From the NCBI GenBank assembly GCA_965228265.1, contig OZ245804.1:2852001-2916000 (forward strand): a DNA stretch of 64,000 nucleotides, given 5' to 3'. The position numbers and the translations under genes were made by a program. The notes below the pieces were generated by a model that saw only the letters and a list, made by a program, of their open reading frames with translations, was not told the DNA's origin and did not search any database. This DNA comes from GCA-2732755 sp965228265. Its GTDB lineage: Bacteria > Planctomycetota > Phycisphaerae > Phycisphaerales > UBA1924. Every line of letters starts with the position of its first letter. Within the stretch, counting starts at the first letter, position 1. Of the stretch, positions 33,703 through 43,270 are shown in pieces.

Positions 33703-35172
33703 TCAATCCTCCCCTTCGTGGAATGTGCCATCGGAGTGGAAGTGGCCACCCTTCTGGATCGAACCGCTAGTGGCGAGCATGAGCTGAAAAGCACCGTCGA
33801 GGACGACCTCGTCGCCGTCACGAAGACCGCTGAGCAGGGCGACCCAACGCCCATCGTCGAGACCGAGGTCGGCCTCCATGCGGATCGCCTCGTTCGGGTT
33901 GCTCGGGTTGCGACGGAAGATGACGGGTGAGAGCCCATCACGCTGCACGGCGGCGAGCGGAATGGCGAGTTCGGGCGAAGCCGTCGAGTCGGTCACGATC
34001 TCGAGTTGAGCCGAGACGCCCGGTCGGGCCCATGGCTTGAGTTCATCGGGTACGACGAACAGTTCGAGTGTGCGGTCATTTGGGTCGCCTGCCAGCCCGA
34101 GCGAGATGGTGCCGTCCATAGTCTCGGTCAGAGGCACGGCGCGTCCCGCGGCAGTCGGCGTCGGCGGGACGATCCGAGCCGAGAGCCCGTCCCGCAGCAC
34201 ACCCAGGTCGCTTTGGAGCCCGGACGCACGGAAACGGAGCCGATCGGGCTGCACGACGGTGACGACGGGTGTCTTCTCGTCCGCCCACGAGCCGTTGGTC
34301 AGGCCCAGCATCTCCACGACGCCGGCTTCAGACGCAGTGACCTCGATTGCGGCGATCGTGGCCCAAACAGGCTCGGTCCCATGAGGCGTCTCGACGGTTC
34401 GGGCGAGTTCGTCTCTCGAACGGGAAACGACGGAGGAGGCGGCGTCGAGCAGATAGTCCAGGCGTGACCGGGCCGCACGAAGATCAGCAACGGTCTGCTG
34501 CCGGTCCGCTCCGAGTTCCGCCTTCTTCTCCATCACGTTGGCAAGGTCAGCGCGAGTGCTCGCGAGCGACGCACGGGCCTGGGCGAGTTCATCGACGCGG
34601 CCGCCGCCCGCCTCACGGACCGACTGCAACTGTTCGACCCGCTCGTTCCAGACCGCGACACTCTCGTGGAGGCTGTCCTCGTGCTGCTGGTGCGCCGCGA
34701 GCAGCGGCTCAAAGGTCTCAAGACGTGCACCCAGCCGCTCGATCTGTGACTCGGCGTCGGCCAGTTGCTGCTGCATCTCCCGCCACGCCGGCGAATCGAG
34801 CCGGTAGAGCGGTTGGCCCGCTTGGACCCGGTCAAACTGCTCGACGAGCAGCTCAACACGACCGGGGACGGCGGTCCGGTACTCGCGTCGCGCCGTGGGC
34901 AGGTACTCGAACCGACCCGGCACGCGGAGAGTCTGCTCGACCCGCCGGCGCTCGACCTTGACGAAGCTGATGCCGAGGTTCGACCGAACCGCGGCCGGGA
35001 TGGCAACACGGTCGGACCCGGTTGCCTTGGTCTCGGCCTCTGAGGCGTGGTCATGCCCGTCGCCATCGCCGTGCTCAGCAATACGTTGTTCGTTGGAATC
35101 TGATCGATCGCAGGACACAAGGAACACAGTGGCGATCGAGAACACAAGGATGAAAATCAAGGTCCGGATCAT
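33703..35172 (-). CDS. Efflux RND periplasmic adaptor (CzcB/CusB-like)
   Basis: A 489-residue membrane fusion protein linking pump and TolC. It has a signal with lipobox FLVSC near residues 17-21, followed by a His/Asp stretch (EHGDGDGHDHASEAE) that can bind metal. Then come the barrel/lipoyl and long hairpin (DAESQIERLGARLETFEP, LRAARSRLDYLLDAAS), and an HlyD-like domain (PGVSAQLEIVTDSTASPE). The C-terminal end is His-rich (GGHFHSDGTFHEG). The start at 35172 overlaps the upstream thioredoxin-fold gene by 4 bp. Confidence 0.9.
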   Translation of the reverse strand: MIRTLIFILVFSIATVFLVSCDRSDSNEQRIAEHGDGDGHDHASEAETKATGSDRVAIPAAVRSNLGISFVKVERRRVEQTLRVPGRFEYLPTARREYRTAVPGRVELLVEQFDRVQAGQPLYRLDSPAWREMQQQLADAESQIERLGARLETFEPLLAAHQQHEDSLHESVAVWNERVEQLQSVREAGGGRVDELAQARASLASTRADLANVMEKKAELGADRQQTVADLRAARSRLDYLLDAASSVVSRSRDELARTVETPHGTEPVWATIAAIEVTASEAGVVEMLGLTNGSWADEKTPVVTVVQPDRLRFRASGLQSDLGVLRDGLSARIVPPTPTAAGRAVPLTETMDGTISLGLAGDPNDRTLELFVVPDELKPWARPGVSAQLEIVTDSTASPELAIPLAAVQRDGLSPVIFRRNPSNPNEAIRMEADLGLDDGRWVALLSGLRDGDEVVLDGAFQLMLATSGSIQKGGHFHSDGTFHEGED

Positions 35173-35654
35173 CCCTCACCCCCTTCGCCATCCGCGATGT
35201 GTGCGCATGCGACTTGGAGGCGAGTGACGAGTTCGCTCACCGAAGGTACGCCATCGGGTCCTTCGTACATACGGCAGCCCATCGAAGGCATCGTCGGTGC
35301 CTCCATGCCGAATAGATCAGATCCATTCACGAGTACCGTTGGAGCGGGATACCCGCGGCGGATGTCTGATGTAGCTAAAGATTGCTGGTCGATCTGGACA
35401 AGATCCACGTCTTGTCCGAGTATGCTGATCGCCTGTTCAAGCCGCTCGTTCATAATCGGCGTGAGCGGGCAGCCGTCGAATCCGAGTAAGGTGATTAACA
35501 TGGTTGTTTCTCGATTATTAGGAGCAATGCTCACTGACCTTTGGCTGTTTGTGGTCGCATGCTGCCGTTGATCCGTTGCGCTGTTGCAGGCGGCCAGCGT
35601 CAGCGGTAGAACTGCCGCGAGGGCGATCGCGATCGCCCGTTCCATGATGTTCAT
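35169..35654 (-). CDS. Thioredoxin-fold lipoprotein of a metal-resistance operon
   Basis: A 161-residue exported protein with a lipobox LAACN near residue 22. The thioredoxin-like domain begins MLITLLGFDGCPLTPIMNER with one Cys, and has YPAPTVLVNGSDLFGMEA and a second Cys in MGCRMYEGPDGVPSV. This pattern matches small redox-fold proteins common beside mercury, arsenic and metal efflux genes. A role in thiol or metal handling in the periplasm is likely but not proven. It overlaps both the TolC-like and adaptor genes by 4 bp. Confidence 0.7.
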   Translation of the reverse strand: MNIMERAIAIALAAVLPLTLAACNSATDQRQHATTNSQRSVSIAPNNRETTMLITLLGFDGCPLTPIMNERLEQAISILGQDVDLVQIDQQSLATSDIRRGYPAPTVLVNGSDLFGMEAPTMPSMGCRMYEGPDGVPSVSELVTRLQVACAHIADGEGGEG

Positions 35655-37129
35655 CGGGATGCCTCCTCGGCGGGCGTATCGCCTCGCGCCGCGGTATGTG
35701 GTGTGTTTGCTGTTGTGGTGTCTTTGTCGGTCGCGGGCTCGACAGGAGCCGGCATTTCCGGCTCGTCCGGACCGAGCAGGCGAGTGATTTCAATCGCCGC
35801 GTTGGTCTCGGCCAGACGCAGATCGAGCAGGCGGCTCTTGGCCTCGAACCGTCGAGTGACAGTTTCGAGCAAGAGCAGCGTGTTCACCTCGCCAAGATCG
35901 ATCAGTTGCTCGACTTCGGATGCCTGCTTGTCGAGCATCGGCACGAGGTCACGCTCGAACGCGTCTCGCTGCGTTCGCGAGGCGTCGTACGCGGCACGGG
36001 CCATCGCGAGTTCGCGGGTCAGACGCTCGAAGGTCGTCTCCGCCGCGGCCCGAGCCACCTCGCGGCGAGCCTTCGCTTCCGCGATGCCCGCCCGGTTGGC
36101 GTTGAGGATCGGTATGGGAATCGACACGCCAAGCAGGAGGCGGTCGTCGTTGTCTTCGCTCCCGTAGCCCGTGCCGATCGTGATGTCCGGATACTGCTTG
36201 CGGACTTCCAGGCGGAGCGTCTCCTCGGCGACCTGATACTCGGCGCGGCGCACCGCAAGGGTGGTGTTCGCCTCGATGAGTCGCTCGTTCGCACCGGTGG
36301 TCTCAGCGATCGACGCGGGCGGAATCGCCGGCAGCAACTCCACCGGAGCGTCCGGCGGAAGCCCCATCAAACCGAGAAGTTCGACCCGGGCCCGGGCCTC
36401 TGCGAGCACCGCCTCGGCGACATCCGCCCGGGTCTCGACCAACTCGGCCCGCAGGAGCCGAGCCTCGACCCGCGTGAGTTCTCCCGCCGTCTCCAGCTGG
36501 TCGGTAATGGCGGAGATCCGCTCGACCTGACCGATCACCTCACGCAGCAATAGGAGCCGCTCGGACGCCACAGACCACGACGCCCAGGCCGAGCGAACCG
36601 CGGCCCGCGTGCTCCACTCTGCATCGACGATTCGCCGCAGCTCGGCCTCGTACGCCGCCCCGGCCCGATCCTTCTCGACGCCGAGCCGACCCGAAATCGG
36701 GATCGTCAGGCTCAGCATGAGCCCGTAGTTGAACGGTCCCGAGAGGACCTCTTCGCCATCGAAGCCGAACTGCGGATCGTCCCACAGCCCCGCAGTGTCG
36801 AAGGTTGCGAGCGCGACACCGGCATCAAGCCGAGCGAGCCGGAGGTCGGGGTTGTAGAACAGCGCGAGCACCTCGCCCTCTGCGGGCGAGAGCCCGTCGT
36901 TCGGGTCGAACCGCTCCGGCACCTGGTTGCCGGCCTCGGAGAGCCGCTCAACGAAATACGAGATGGGTTCAGTTGCAATGAGCCGTGCGTCGAGTGCGGC
37001 CCGATGGTCGGCCAGCTCCAGCGGTACCCGTTCATACGACTGGCAGCCCGCCAGCACGATTAGGGCGACCGCCGAGCCGAGACCTGGCAGCATGACCCGC
37101 GTTCGAGGCGGGCGTTTCAGATTGTCCAT
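35651..37129 (-). CDS. TolC-family outer-membrane efflux protein (CzcC-like)
   Basis: Outer-membrane channel of the pump, 492 residues. The ATG at 37129 (MDNLKRPPRTRVML) with AGGAAT upstream gives a signal with lipobox VLAGC. Two OEP halves are visible, with characteristic long helices (AEARARVELLGLMGLPPDAP and ETTFERLTRELAMARAAYD) and NPDLRLARLDAGVALA near the start. The C-terminus has a Glu/Pro/Thr tail after a helix ending ITRLLGP. The gap to the next upstream gene is 84 bp. Confidence 0.9.
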   Translation of the reverse strand: MDNLKRPPRTRVMLPGLGSAVALIVLAGCQSYERVPLELADHRAALDARLIATEPISYFVERLSEAGNQVPERFDPNDGLSPAEGEVLALFYNPDLRLARLDAGVALATFDTAGLWDDPQFGFDGEEVLSGPFNYGLMLSLTIPISGRLGVEKDRAGAAYEAELRRIVDAEWSTRAAVRSAWASWSVASERLLLLREVIGQVERISAITDQLETAGELTRVEARLLRAELVETRADVAEAVLAEARARVELLGLMGLPPDAPVELLPAIPPASIAETTGANERLIEANTTLAVRRAEYQVAEETLRLEVRKQYPDITIGTGYGSEDNDDRLLLGVSIPIPILNANRAGIAEAKARREVARAAAETTFERLTRELAMARAAYDASRTQRDAFERDLVPMLDKQASEVEQLIDLGEVNTLLLLETVTRRFEAKSRLLDLRLAETNAAIEITRLLGPDEPEMPAPVEPATDKDTTTANTPHTAARGDTPAEEASR

Positions 37130-37213
37130 TGTTTTGATTCCTGTCTGGATCCAATGCGATGACCACCGCAACGGAGAACACCGCCGCAGTACGCGCGAAG
37201 GAATAGAAAGGAA

Positions 37214-37639
37214 TCAGATGGTGAGGCGAACGCTCGCCACGATCGCGAGCCTATGTGCCCCGCTGGGGTCAAACCAACGCGGTGGCATCGGCGGGCCGCG
37301 GCGTCCAAGGCCGGTCTCCGCAAGGACGACGCCCCACGAGGGAGACATGACGATCGCGGGCGGCACATCACTCCCACCATCGCCACGGGGAAGCGTCAAA
37401 AGTTCCGCGGTCGTGATTTCGACATCGGTACAACCGCAGTCATGCTCGTGCTCACCCGCGGGAACGGGCAGCGGCCACGAGCTGTCATGTCCGCAGGCCG
37501 AATCGCAGTGCTCGGTCTCCGCGGGTGCATGCTCGTGCCCCCCACCGAGGCACAGCACAGCCATGCCGCCAGCGCCGCCGGCGAGGGCATGGAACGCGAT
37601 GATCGCGATAAGCAGAATGGCGAGTGGACGATTACTCAC
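37214..37639 (-). CDS. Small His/Cys-rich exported protein at the head of the first efflux operon (CzcI-like position)
   Basis: A 141-residue protein with an N-terminal hydrophobic segment (PLAILLIAIIAFHALAGGAG), a His/Cys-rich middle (GGGHEHAPAETEHCDSACGHD, then EHEHDCGCTDVEI) and a short C-terminal region. CzcI and related periplasmic proteins precede czcCBA in other bacteria; this has the same place and composition but no clear sequence match I can confirm. It is the first gene of the eight-gene operon; a sensor or metal chaperone role is inference. Confidence 0.6.
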   Translation of the reverse strand: MSNRPLAILLIAIIAFHALAGGAGGMAVLCLGGGHEHAPAETEHCDSACGHDSSWPLPVPAGEHEHDCGCTDVEITTAELLTLPRGDGGSDVPPAIVMSPSWGVVLAETGLGRRGPPMPPRWFDPSGAHRLAIVASVRLTI

Positions 37640-37769
37640 GGTGGTAGTATACCTCGGGTCCAGTCGAGCGTGGCTTGAGATCAGACGAATTTATCGGGGA
37701 GGATCCTCCTTAGAGACCCCGGATCGCCTGATGGACAACGCCGACATTGCCCGAACTATTCAAATACAA

Positions 37770-38372
37770 TTAGTTTCGACCACCCTCGCTTCTCCTTGAG
37801 TCCGCCAGGATCTGGACGCCTCCACGCACCACGACCATGACGACAATCGAGCCAACCACAAGATCAGGGACGCGGCTACCCGAAACCATCACGAGAAGCC
37901 CCGCCACGATGACACCCGTGTTTGCGATCACATCATTCTTGGAGAAGATCCAGGACGCACGCATGTGCGCGCCGCCGTCGCGGTGCTTCGCGATGAGCCG
38001 CAGACAGACGAGGTTTGCAGCAAGAGCAACGGTCCCGGCTCCGATCATCAGATGACTCGTGGGCTCGCTGCCAAACACCGCCCGCCGAATGACCTCGACC
38101 AGAACGCCGAGACCCAATGCGATCTGAAGTACGCCGCTCACTCGCGCTGCGGTCCGCTGTGTGCCTCCAGACCGGCTCGCAGCGTACAACGCGATGCCGT
38201 ACACAGTGGCATCGGCCAGCATATCGAGCGAGTCGGCCAGCAGCGCGGTGGACTCCGCGATCCATCCAACGACGACCTCGGCGACGAACATCACGCCGTT
38301 AATTGTCAATAGCGTCATGAGTGTTCGCTGTTCGAGCCCAACGGCACTCTCTGCGCAGTCGCACCCGCTCAT
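37770..38372 (-). CDS. Short cation-diffusion-facilitator-like transporter
   Basis: A 200-residue CDF membrane domain without the C-terminal cytosolic domain. The N-terminus has MSGCDCAES, a possible metal-binding Cys pair. The TM2 site is LADSLDMLAD (DxxxD) and the TM5 site is SKNDVIANTG (DxxxN), different from the HxxxD pairs of the larger CDF of the island, so the substrate probably differs. It overlaps the second RND gene by 4 bp and is last in that operon. Confidence 0.8.
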   Translation of the reverse strand: MSGCDCAESAVGLEQRTLMTLLTINGVMFVAEVVVGWIAESTALLADSLDMLADATVYGIALYAASRSGGTQRTAARVSGVLQIALGLGVLVEVIRRAVFGSEPTSHLMIGAGTVALAANLVCLRLIAKHRDGGAHMRASWIFSKNDVIANTGVIVAGLLVMVSGSRVPDLVVGSIVVMVVVRGGVQILADSRRSEGGRN

Positions 38373-41300
38373 TGATCACGTTCCGCGTCAGCATCCTGCG
38401 GGCTTCGCTTCATGAATACCGATGCGATAACCGGAAGCACGAACAGTGTGAGGATCGTCGAGGTGATCATGCCGCCGATGACCACCGTCGCCAAGGGGCG
38501 CTGGATCTCGCTACCGACACCTGTTGCGATCGCCATCGGTATGAATCCAGCTATATCGGTGATTGCTGTTGCGAGCACCGGTTGGAGGCGGGTCTTCGAT
38601 GCCGCGATGATCGCATCCTTGCTCTGCTGGCCTGTGTTGAGTGTGTCGCGGATCGCGGTGATGAGGATCTGCCCGTTGAGCACGGCGATGCCCGTGAGAG
38701 CGATAAACCCGACGGCGGCGCTGACGCTGAATGGGATATCTCGCCACCACAACGCGAAGATCGCACCGACAGCAGCAAACGGGATGCAGGTGTAGATAAT
38801 GACAACATCCCGCAGGTTTTTCAGGCTGAAATACAGCAGAAAGAACACCATGAGTAGGACCGCGGGCACAACGATGACCAAGCGAGTCCTGGCGCGTTCC
38901 AAGTTTTCAAACTGTCCGCCCCACTCAAGCACGTAACCCTCGGGTAACGTGACTCGTTCATCAATGGCTGCCCTTGCTTCACTGACAAACGATGCGGGGT
39001 CTCTTCCGCTGACGTTCGACTGCACACGGATGAGTCTTCTGCTCCACTCGCGGTTGATCGTGGCCGATCCTTCCGAGAGATCGACCGAGGCCATCGACGA
39101 AAGTGGCACCGCGACGCCCCCTTCGGTCGGAATGCGTACTGATGACACCGCTTCTACATCTTCCCTGAATGTCTGCGGGAGTCGGACGACAAGCGGGAAG
39201 ACACGCTGGCCCTCGAATACCTCACCGACGCGGATCCCGCCGATCGCCTCAACGAAGTCCAACACCTCGCTGGCGGCGACGCCGTACCGGGCAACACGGG
39301 ACTGGTCGACAGAGACCGACAGCGATGGCTGCCCCGTGATCTGGTCGACCGAGATGTCTGATGCTCCTGGGATGTCTAGAAGCACGCGCTGAACTTCGTC
39401 GGCGATCCGGAGCAGCTCGTCGAAATCGTCGCCGAAGATCTTGATCCCGATATCAGATCGGATGCCCGAAACCATCTCGTTCATACGCATCTCGATCGGC
39501 TGCGTGAACACCATATTGACACCAGGGAACTGTGAGATGGTCTTCTCCATCTCGATCACGAGCCCCGCCTGCGTGTCCGCTCTCGTCCACTCTGCACGCG
39601 GCTTGAGCGTCAAGAAGATGTCTGTTAGCTCGATCCCCATCGGATCGGTCGCCACCTCGGCGGTCCCGATGCGGCTCCAGATGTGCTCGATCTCGTCTGG
39701 GAAATCATCGAGCAGCACTTCTTCGATCCGCGTGTTGTACCGCACGGACTCATCAATTGAGACGCCAGCGAGCCGGATGGTGTTCACAACCATCGAGCCC
39801 TCGCTCAGCCGCGGGATGAACTCGCCGCCCATCTGCGTGCTCCGGTAACCCGCGACACCAAGTAGAGCCACGGCCAGCAGCATCACGACCCACCGGAGTC
39901 GAATCGCTCCGCCGACGGCCCAGCCGTATGCACCGGCCAATCCCCTCAACAGAATGGCGTCCTTGGGTTTCGCGCGACGCGGAAGGAAGTAGTACGACAG
40001 AACGGGTGACAGAAACACCGCGACCAGCAGGGCTCCCAGGAGCGCGAAGATGAACGTCCACGCCATCGGCCGGAACATCTTCCCCTCGATGCCTTCAAGC
40101 GTCAGCACGGGGGCAAAGACGAGCGTGATGATGCCCATCCCGAACACGATGGGTCGCACCACGCGCGCACTAGATTTCGCGATCGATTCGAGCCGCTCGG
40201 AAGGCGAGAGTTTCCGGCCAAGCTCTCGCTGGCGTTCCTTCAGCGAGCGGAGGTTCGCTTCCGTCATGACCACCGAGCCATCGACAAGGATGCCGAAGTC
40301 GATCGCACCGAGGCTGAGCAAGCTCGCTGCGATCGCGAACTCATACATGCCCTGCACGGCGAACAGCATTGAAATCGGGATGGCGACCGCTACGAGCAGC
40401 CCGGCTCGGATGTTGCCCAGAATGATGAGCAACACAACAATCACCAACACGGCACCGATCACGAGGTTGTGCTCGACCGTCTTGATGACCTGCTCGACCA
40501 GCAGGGTCCGGTCGTACACAACATCCACGACGACATCGGGCGGCAGCGACGGCGCGAGGGATTCAAGGCGTTCGCGGAGTTCCTCCGTCACCACACGACT
40601 GTTCTCGCCCATTAGCATGAAGGCCAGGCCGAGGACGACCTCGCCCTCGCCGTACGCCGAGACCGCGCCGCGGCGGATCTCGCTGCCGATTTCAACCTCC
40701 GCGACATCCTGAATCCGCACCGGCGTGCCGTCGCTGGAAGCAACCACGATGTTCTCGATCTCACCGATCGTCGCAACACGCGCCAGCCCCCGCACCACCC
40801 TCGCTTCACCGGAGGTCACGATCTGCCCGCCGCCGACGTTGGCGTTGTTGCGGCGCAGCGCATCCAGCACATCCTCAAGCGTGAAGCCAAACTTGATCAG
40901 TGCTTCAGGCTTGACGACGACGTGATACTGCCGCTCCAAGCCACCCCACGAATTGACCTCGGCCACACCCGGGACCTTGCGAAGCTCGGGCTTGATCACC
41001 CAATCGTGGATGGTCCGGAGTTCTTCGATAGAGTGTTCGCCGGTCTCCGACCGGATGACGTAGTGAAAGACCTCACCGAGACCGGTCGCGATCGGGCCGA
41101 GCTCCGGCCTTCCGACACCATCTGGCAGTTCGACTGCCGAGAGCCGTTCGGTAATGTACTGCCGCGCGTCGATAATGCGGATGTCGTCATCGAAGGTCGC
41201 TACGACCTGCGAGAAACCGAACTTTGAGACGGACCGCACGTTCTGGAGCCCGGGCAGCCCGCCGATCGAGAGTTCGACAGGAAGGGTGATCTGCTGCTCG

Positions 41301-41482
41301 ATTTCTTCCGGGCTGAGCGCGGGGGCCACGGTGTTGATCTGCACTTGGATCGGCGTGGTGTCTGGAAACGCGTCGATCGGAAGCTGGATCATCCGGTACA
41401 CACCGGCGGCGCACGCGATCGCGAACAGCAGAATGACAAGCACTCTGTTCCTGAGCGACATCTCGATAAGACGGGTCAGCAT
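38369..41482 (-). CDS. Heavy-metal RND efflux pump, permease subunit (CzcA-like)
   Basis: A 1037-residue HME-RND permease. N-terminus QLPIDAFPDTTPIQVQINT, RSVSKFGFSQVVATF, and TM4 region SLGAIDFGILVDGSVVMTEA with the classical DFG plus DG motif of CzcA-type divalent-metal pumps. Length and the two periplasmic loops are standard. It works with the adjacent adaptor and TolC-like proteins and a CDF. It belongs to a different subgroup from the first pump by the TM4 motif. Gap to the adaptor is 12 bp. Confidence 0.94.
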   Translation of the reverse strand: MLTRLIEMSLRNRVLVILLFAIACAAGVYRMIQLPIDAFPDTTPIQVQINTVAPALSPEEIEQQITLPVELSIGGLPGLQNVRSVSKFGFSQVVATFDDDIRIIDARQYITERLSAVELPDGVGRPELGPIATGLGEVFHYVIRSETGEHSIEELRTIHDWVIKPELRKVPGVAEVNSWGGLERQYHVVVKPEALIKFGFTLEDVLDALRRNNANVGGGQIVTSGEARVVRGLARVATIGEIENIVVASSDGTPVRIQDVAEVEIGSEIRRGAVSAYGEGEVVLGLAFMLMGENSRVVTEELRERLESLAPSLPPDVVVDVVYDRTLLVEQVIKTVEHNLVIGAVLVIVVLLIILGNIRAGLLVAVAIPISMLFAVQGMYEFAIAASLLSLGAIDFGILVDGSVVMTEANLRSLKERQRELGRKLSPSERLESIAKSSARVVRPIVFGMGIITLVFAPVLTLEGIEGKMFRPMAWTFIFALLGALLVAVFLSPVLSYYFLPRRAKPKDAILLRGLAGAYGWAVGGAIRLRWVVMLLAVALLGVAGYRSTQMGGEFIPRLSEGSMVVNTIRLAGVSIDESVRYNTRIEEVLLDDFPDEIEHIWSRIGTAEVATDPMGIELTDIFLTLKPRAEWTRADTQAGLVIEMEKTISQFPGVNMVFTQPIEMRMNEMVSGIRSDIGIKIFGDDFDELLRIADEVQRVLLDIPGASDISVDQITGQPSLSVSVDQSRVARYGVAASEVLDFVEAIGGIRVGEVFEGQRVFPLVVRLPQTFREDVEAVSSVRIPTEGGVAVPLSSMASVDLSEGSATINREWSRRLIRVQSNVSGRDPASFVSEARAAIDERVTLPEGYVLEWGGQFENLERARTRLVIVVPAVLLMVFFLLYFSLKNLRDVVIIYTCIPFAAVGAIFALWWRDIPFSVSAAVGFIALTGIAVLNGQILITAIRDTLNTGQQSKDAIIAASKTRLQPVLATAITDIAGFIPMAIATGVGSEIQRPLATVVIGGMITSTILTLFVLPVIASVFMKRSPQDADAERDQ

Positions 41483-41494
41483 GGTGGCTCCGGA

Positions 41495-43270
41495 TCAGTC
41501 GTCGACACATCCCGCACCGAGGCGAGACTTGAGGAACTCGGTCTTCATGGTGAAGCTGCCGCCGGTCACGACGGACTCAGTCTCTGTGAGGCCCGCCAGA
41601 ATGGCGATCGTGCCGGAAGCCGTGCGCGGCCCGACATCAACACGCCGAACCGCGAACAGATCCGGTTCCTGCCGCACAAACACGAACGATGTGCCATCGA
41701 TCTCGTGTACCGCTTCACCCGGCACAAGCAGCGAGTTCGAGGTGCCGCCGATCATTGCGGAGACCTCAGTGAACATGCCATGGCGAAGGATGCCACGATC
41801 ATTCTGAACCGTCGCGCGGGCCCGTACCATCCGGGTTCGTTCATCGATACGCGGGCTGATCCATGTGATCTGTCCGGGGATCTCCAGCTCGGGCAGAGCC
41901 CGGACGCTCGCGACGATCTCCCCGCCGCGCTCGATCTGAAACGCCTGCTCTTCCGGGACCGCGAGCTCGATCCACATCGTCGACAAATCAGCGATCTCGA
42001 AGAGCGAGCCCTCTGAATCCGCTGCCTCGCCAAGAACCGCGGTCCGCTCGACGACGCTGCCAGCGAAGGGTGCCCTGACGTAAAGGTCCGAGGATGACGA
42101 CTGCTCCGCCGCAATATCCGCGACTTCCGATTCAGTGAAGCCGAGATTGATGAGCTGCTGATGCGTGCGACGCACTTCCAGCTCAGCGAGCTTGAGCGCT
42201 GCCTGGGCATCCTGGAAGTCCCGGCGTGCAGCAATGTTCTCGTTGACGAGCTTCTGCTCACGCTCGAACACGGTGGTTCTCGCTTCGACCTCTGCGATCT
42301 TGGACAGGTACGCGGACTTCGCTTGTGCCACCGCCACGGAGTTGATGACCGCGAGAATTTGCCCTTCTTCAACCTGGTCGCCAACATCGACACGGATATC
42401 AGTGATCACACCGGGGGCCAACGGTGTGAGCTTTGCCAATCTGTTCCCGTTGTAGCGGACCTCGCCCAACAAGCTGATCGACGCTGAAGCATCGCCACGA
42501 TTCGGTTGCTCAAGCGTCAGCCCGGCAAGCTCTGCCGATCTCGCGGAGGGCATGCGGACGAGCAGCGACTCGCCAGCCTCAAGCGTCCCAGCGAGCTGAG
42601 GCTGGCAGATTCCGCACTCGATCTCATCGACCCCGTGCTCATGACAGAAGAGAGAGGGGGCACCATCGCGGGAGGGCGTCGCCGAGGCGTCTCCCAGCAG
42701 AGCGGGATTGCACAGGTGGCACTCGTCTTCGTAAAGGAAGTGCTCCTCGCAATACGCCCGGTCCGCGTCTTCCAACTGTGGCTGGCAGATCCAGCACCGG
42801 TCTTCATAACGAGCGTGCTCGCTGCACCACAAGCGGCCCTCATCACGCTTGGCCGGATCACAGATGAAGCAGGCCTCGTCAGCGCTGTGTCCATGGAGCC
42901 CGCCAGACGACTCGTCGGCTGCGTTCTCCGAGGCATCGAGTGCCGGGTTGCAGAGATGGCATTCGTCCTCATACAGATAGTGCTCGTCGCAATACGGCCG
43001 GGACGAATCCTCAAGCTGCGGCTGACAGATCCAACACCGGTCCTCGTAACGGGCATGCTCGGTACACCACAAGCGACCGGCGTCGCGTTTCGTAGCGTCA
43101 CACACAAAGCAAGTCTCGCCGTTCTCGTGCGAGTGCGCGACTTGAGTCACATCAGATGCGCGTGATCCGTTGGACGCCGATGATGCTTCCTGTTCGCGAT
43201 CGCACCCGCCAAGCAGGAGCGCCGTTGTGAACAGGCAAACGAGTGAAATGACGCCGTGTGATGGTTTCAC
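41495..43270 (-). CDS. RND periplasmic adaptor with five N-terminal Cys/His modules
   Basis: A 591-residue lipoprotein adaptor (lipobox LLGGC, Cys23). The C-terminal 350 residues are a normal CzcB/CusB-type fusion protein (RYNGNRLAKLTPLAPGVIT, KLVNENIAARRDFQDAQAAL, FAGSVVERTAVLGEAAD). The N-terminal 220 residues are unusual: an 80-residue block occurs twice, with CFVCD/CFICD, WC-x-EHARYEDRCWICQPQL and YC-x-EH-x-LYEDECHLCNPAL. Cys positions are 54, 57, 69, 79, 82, 94, 104, 107, then 134-187 in the same spacing. A fifth module FCHEHGVDEIECGICQPQL follows at 209-222. Each module has three Cys and a His, a zinc-ribbon-like metal site. The start overlaps the TolC-like gene by 4 bp. Confidence 0.88.
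   Translation of the reverse strand: MKPSHGVISLVCLFTTALLLGGCDREQEASSASNGSRASDVTQVAHSHENGETCFVCDATKRDAGRLWCTEHARYEDRCWICQPQLEDSSRPYCDEHYLYEDECHLCNPALDASENAADESSGGLHGHSADEACFICDPAKRDEGRLWCSEHARYEDRCWICQPQLEDADRAYCEEHFLYEDECHLCNPALLGDASATPSRDGAPSLFCHEHGVDEIECGICQPQLAGTLEAGESLLVRMPSARSAELAGLTLEQPNRGDASASISLLGEVRYNGNRLAKLTPLAPGVITDIRVDVGDQVEEGQILAVINSVAVAQAKSAYLSKIAEVEARTTVFEREQKLVNENIAARRDFQDAQAALKLAELEVRRTHQQLINLGFTESEVADIAAEQSSSSDLYVRAPFAGSVVERTAVLGEAADSEGSLFEIADLSTMWIELAVPEEQAFQIERGGEIVASVRALPELEIPGQITWISPRIDERTRMVRARATVQNDRGILRHGMFTEVSAMIGGTSNSLLVPGEAVHEIDGTSFVFVRQEPDLFAVRRVDVGPRTASGTIAILAGLTETESVVTGGSFTMKTEFLKSRLGAGCVDD

Noticed and set aside
37701..37712. Palindrome GGAGGATCCTCC upstream of the first efflux operon
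   Set aside because: Twelve-base palindromes occur many times by chance in 64 kb; there is no second half-site or known family motif.
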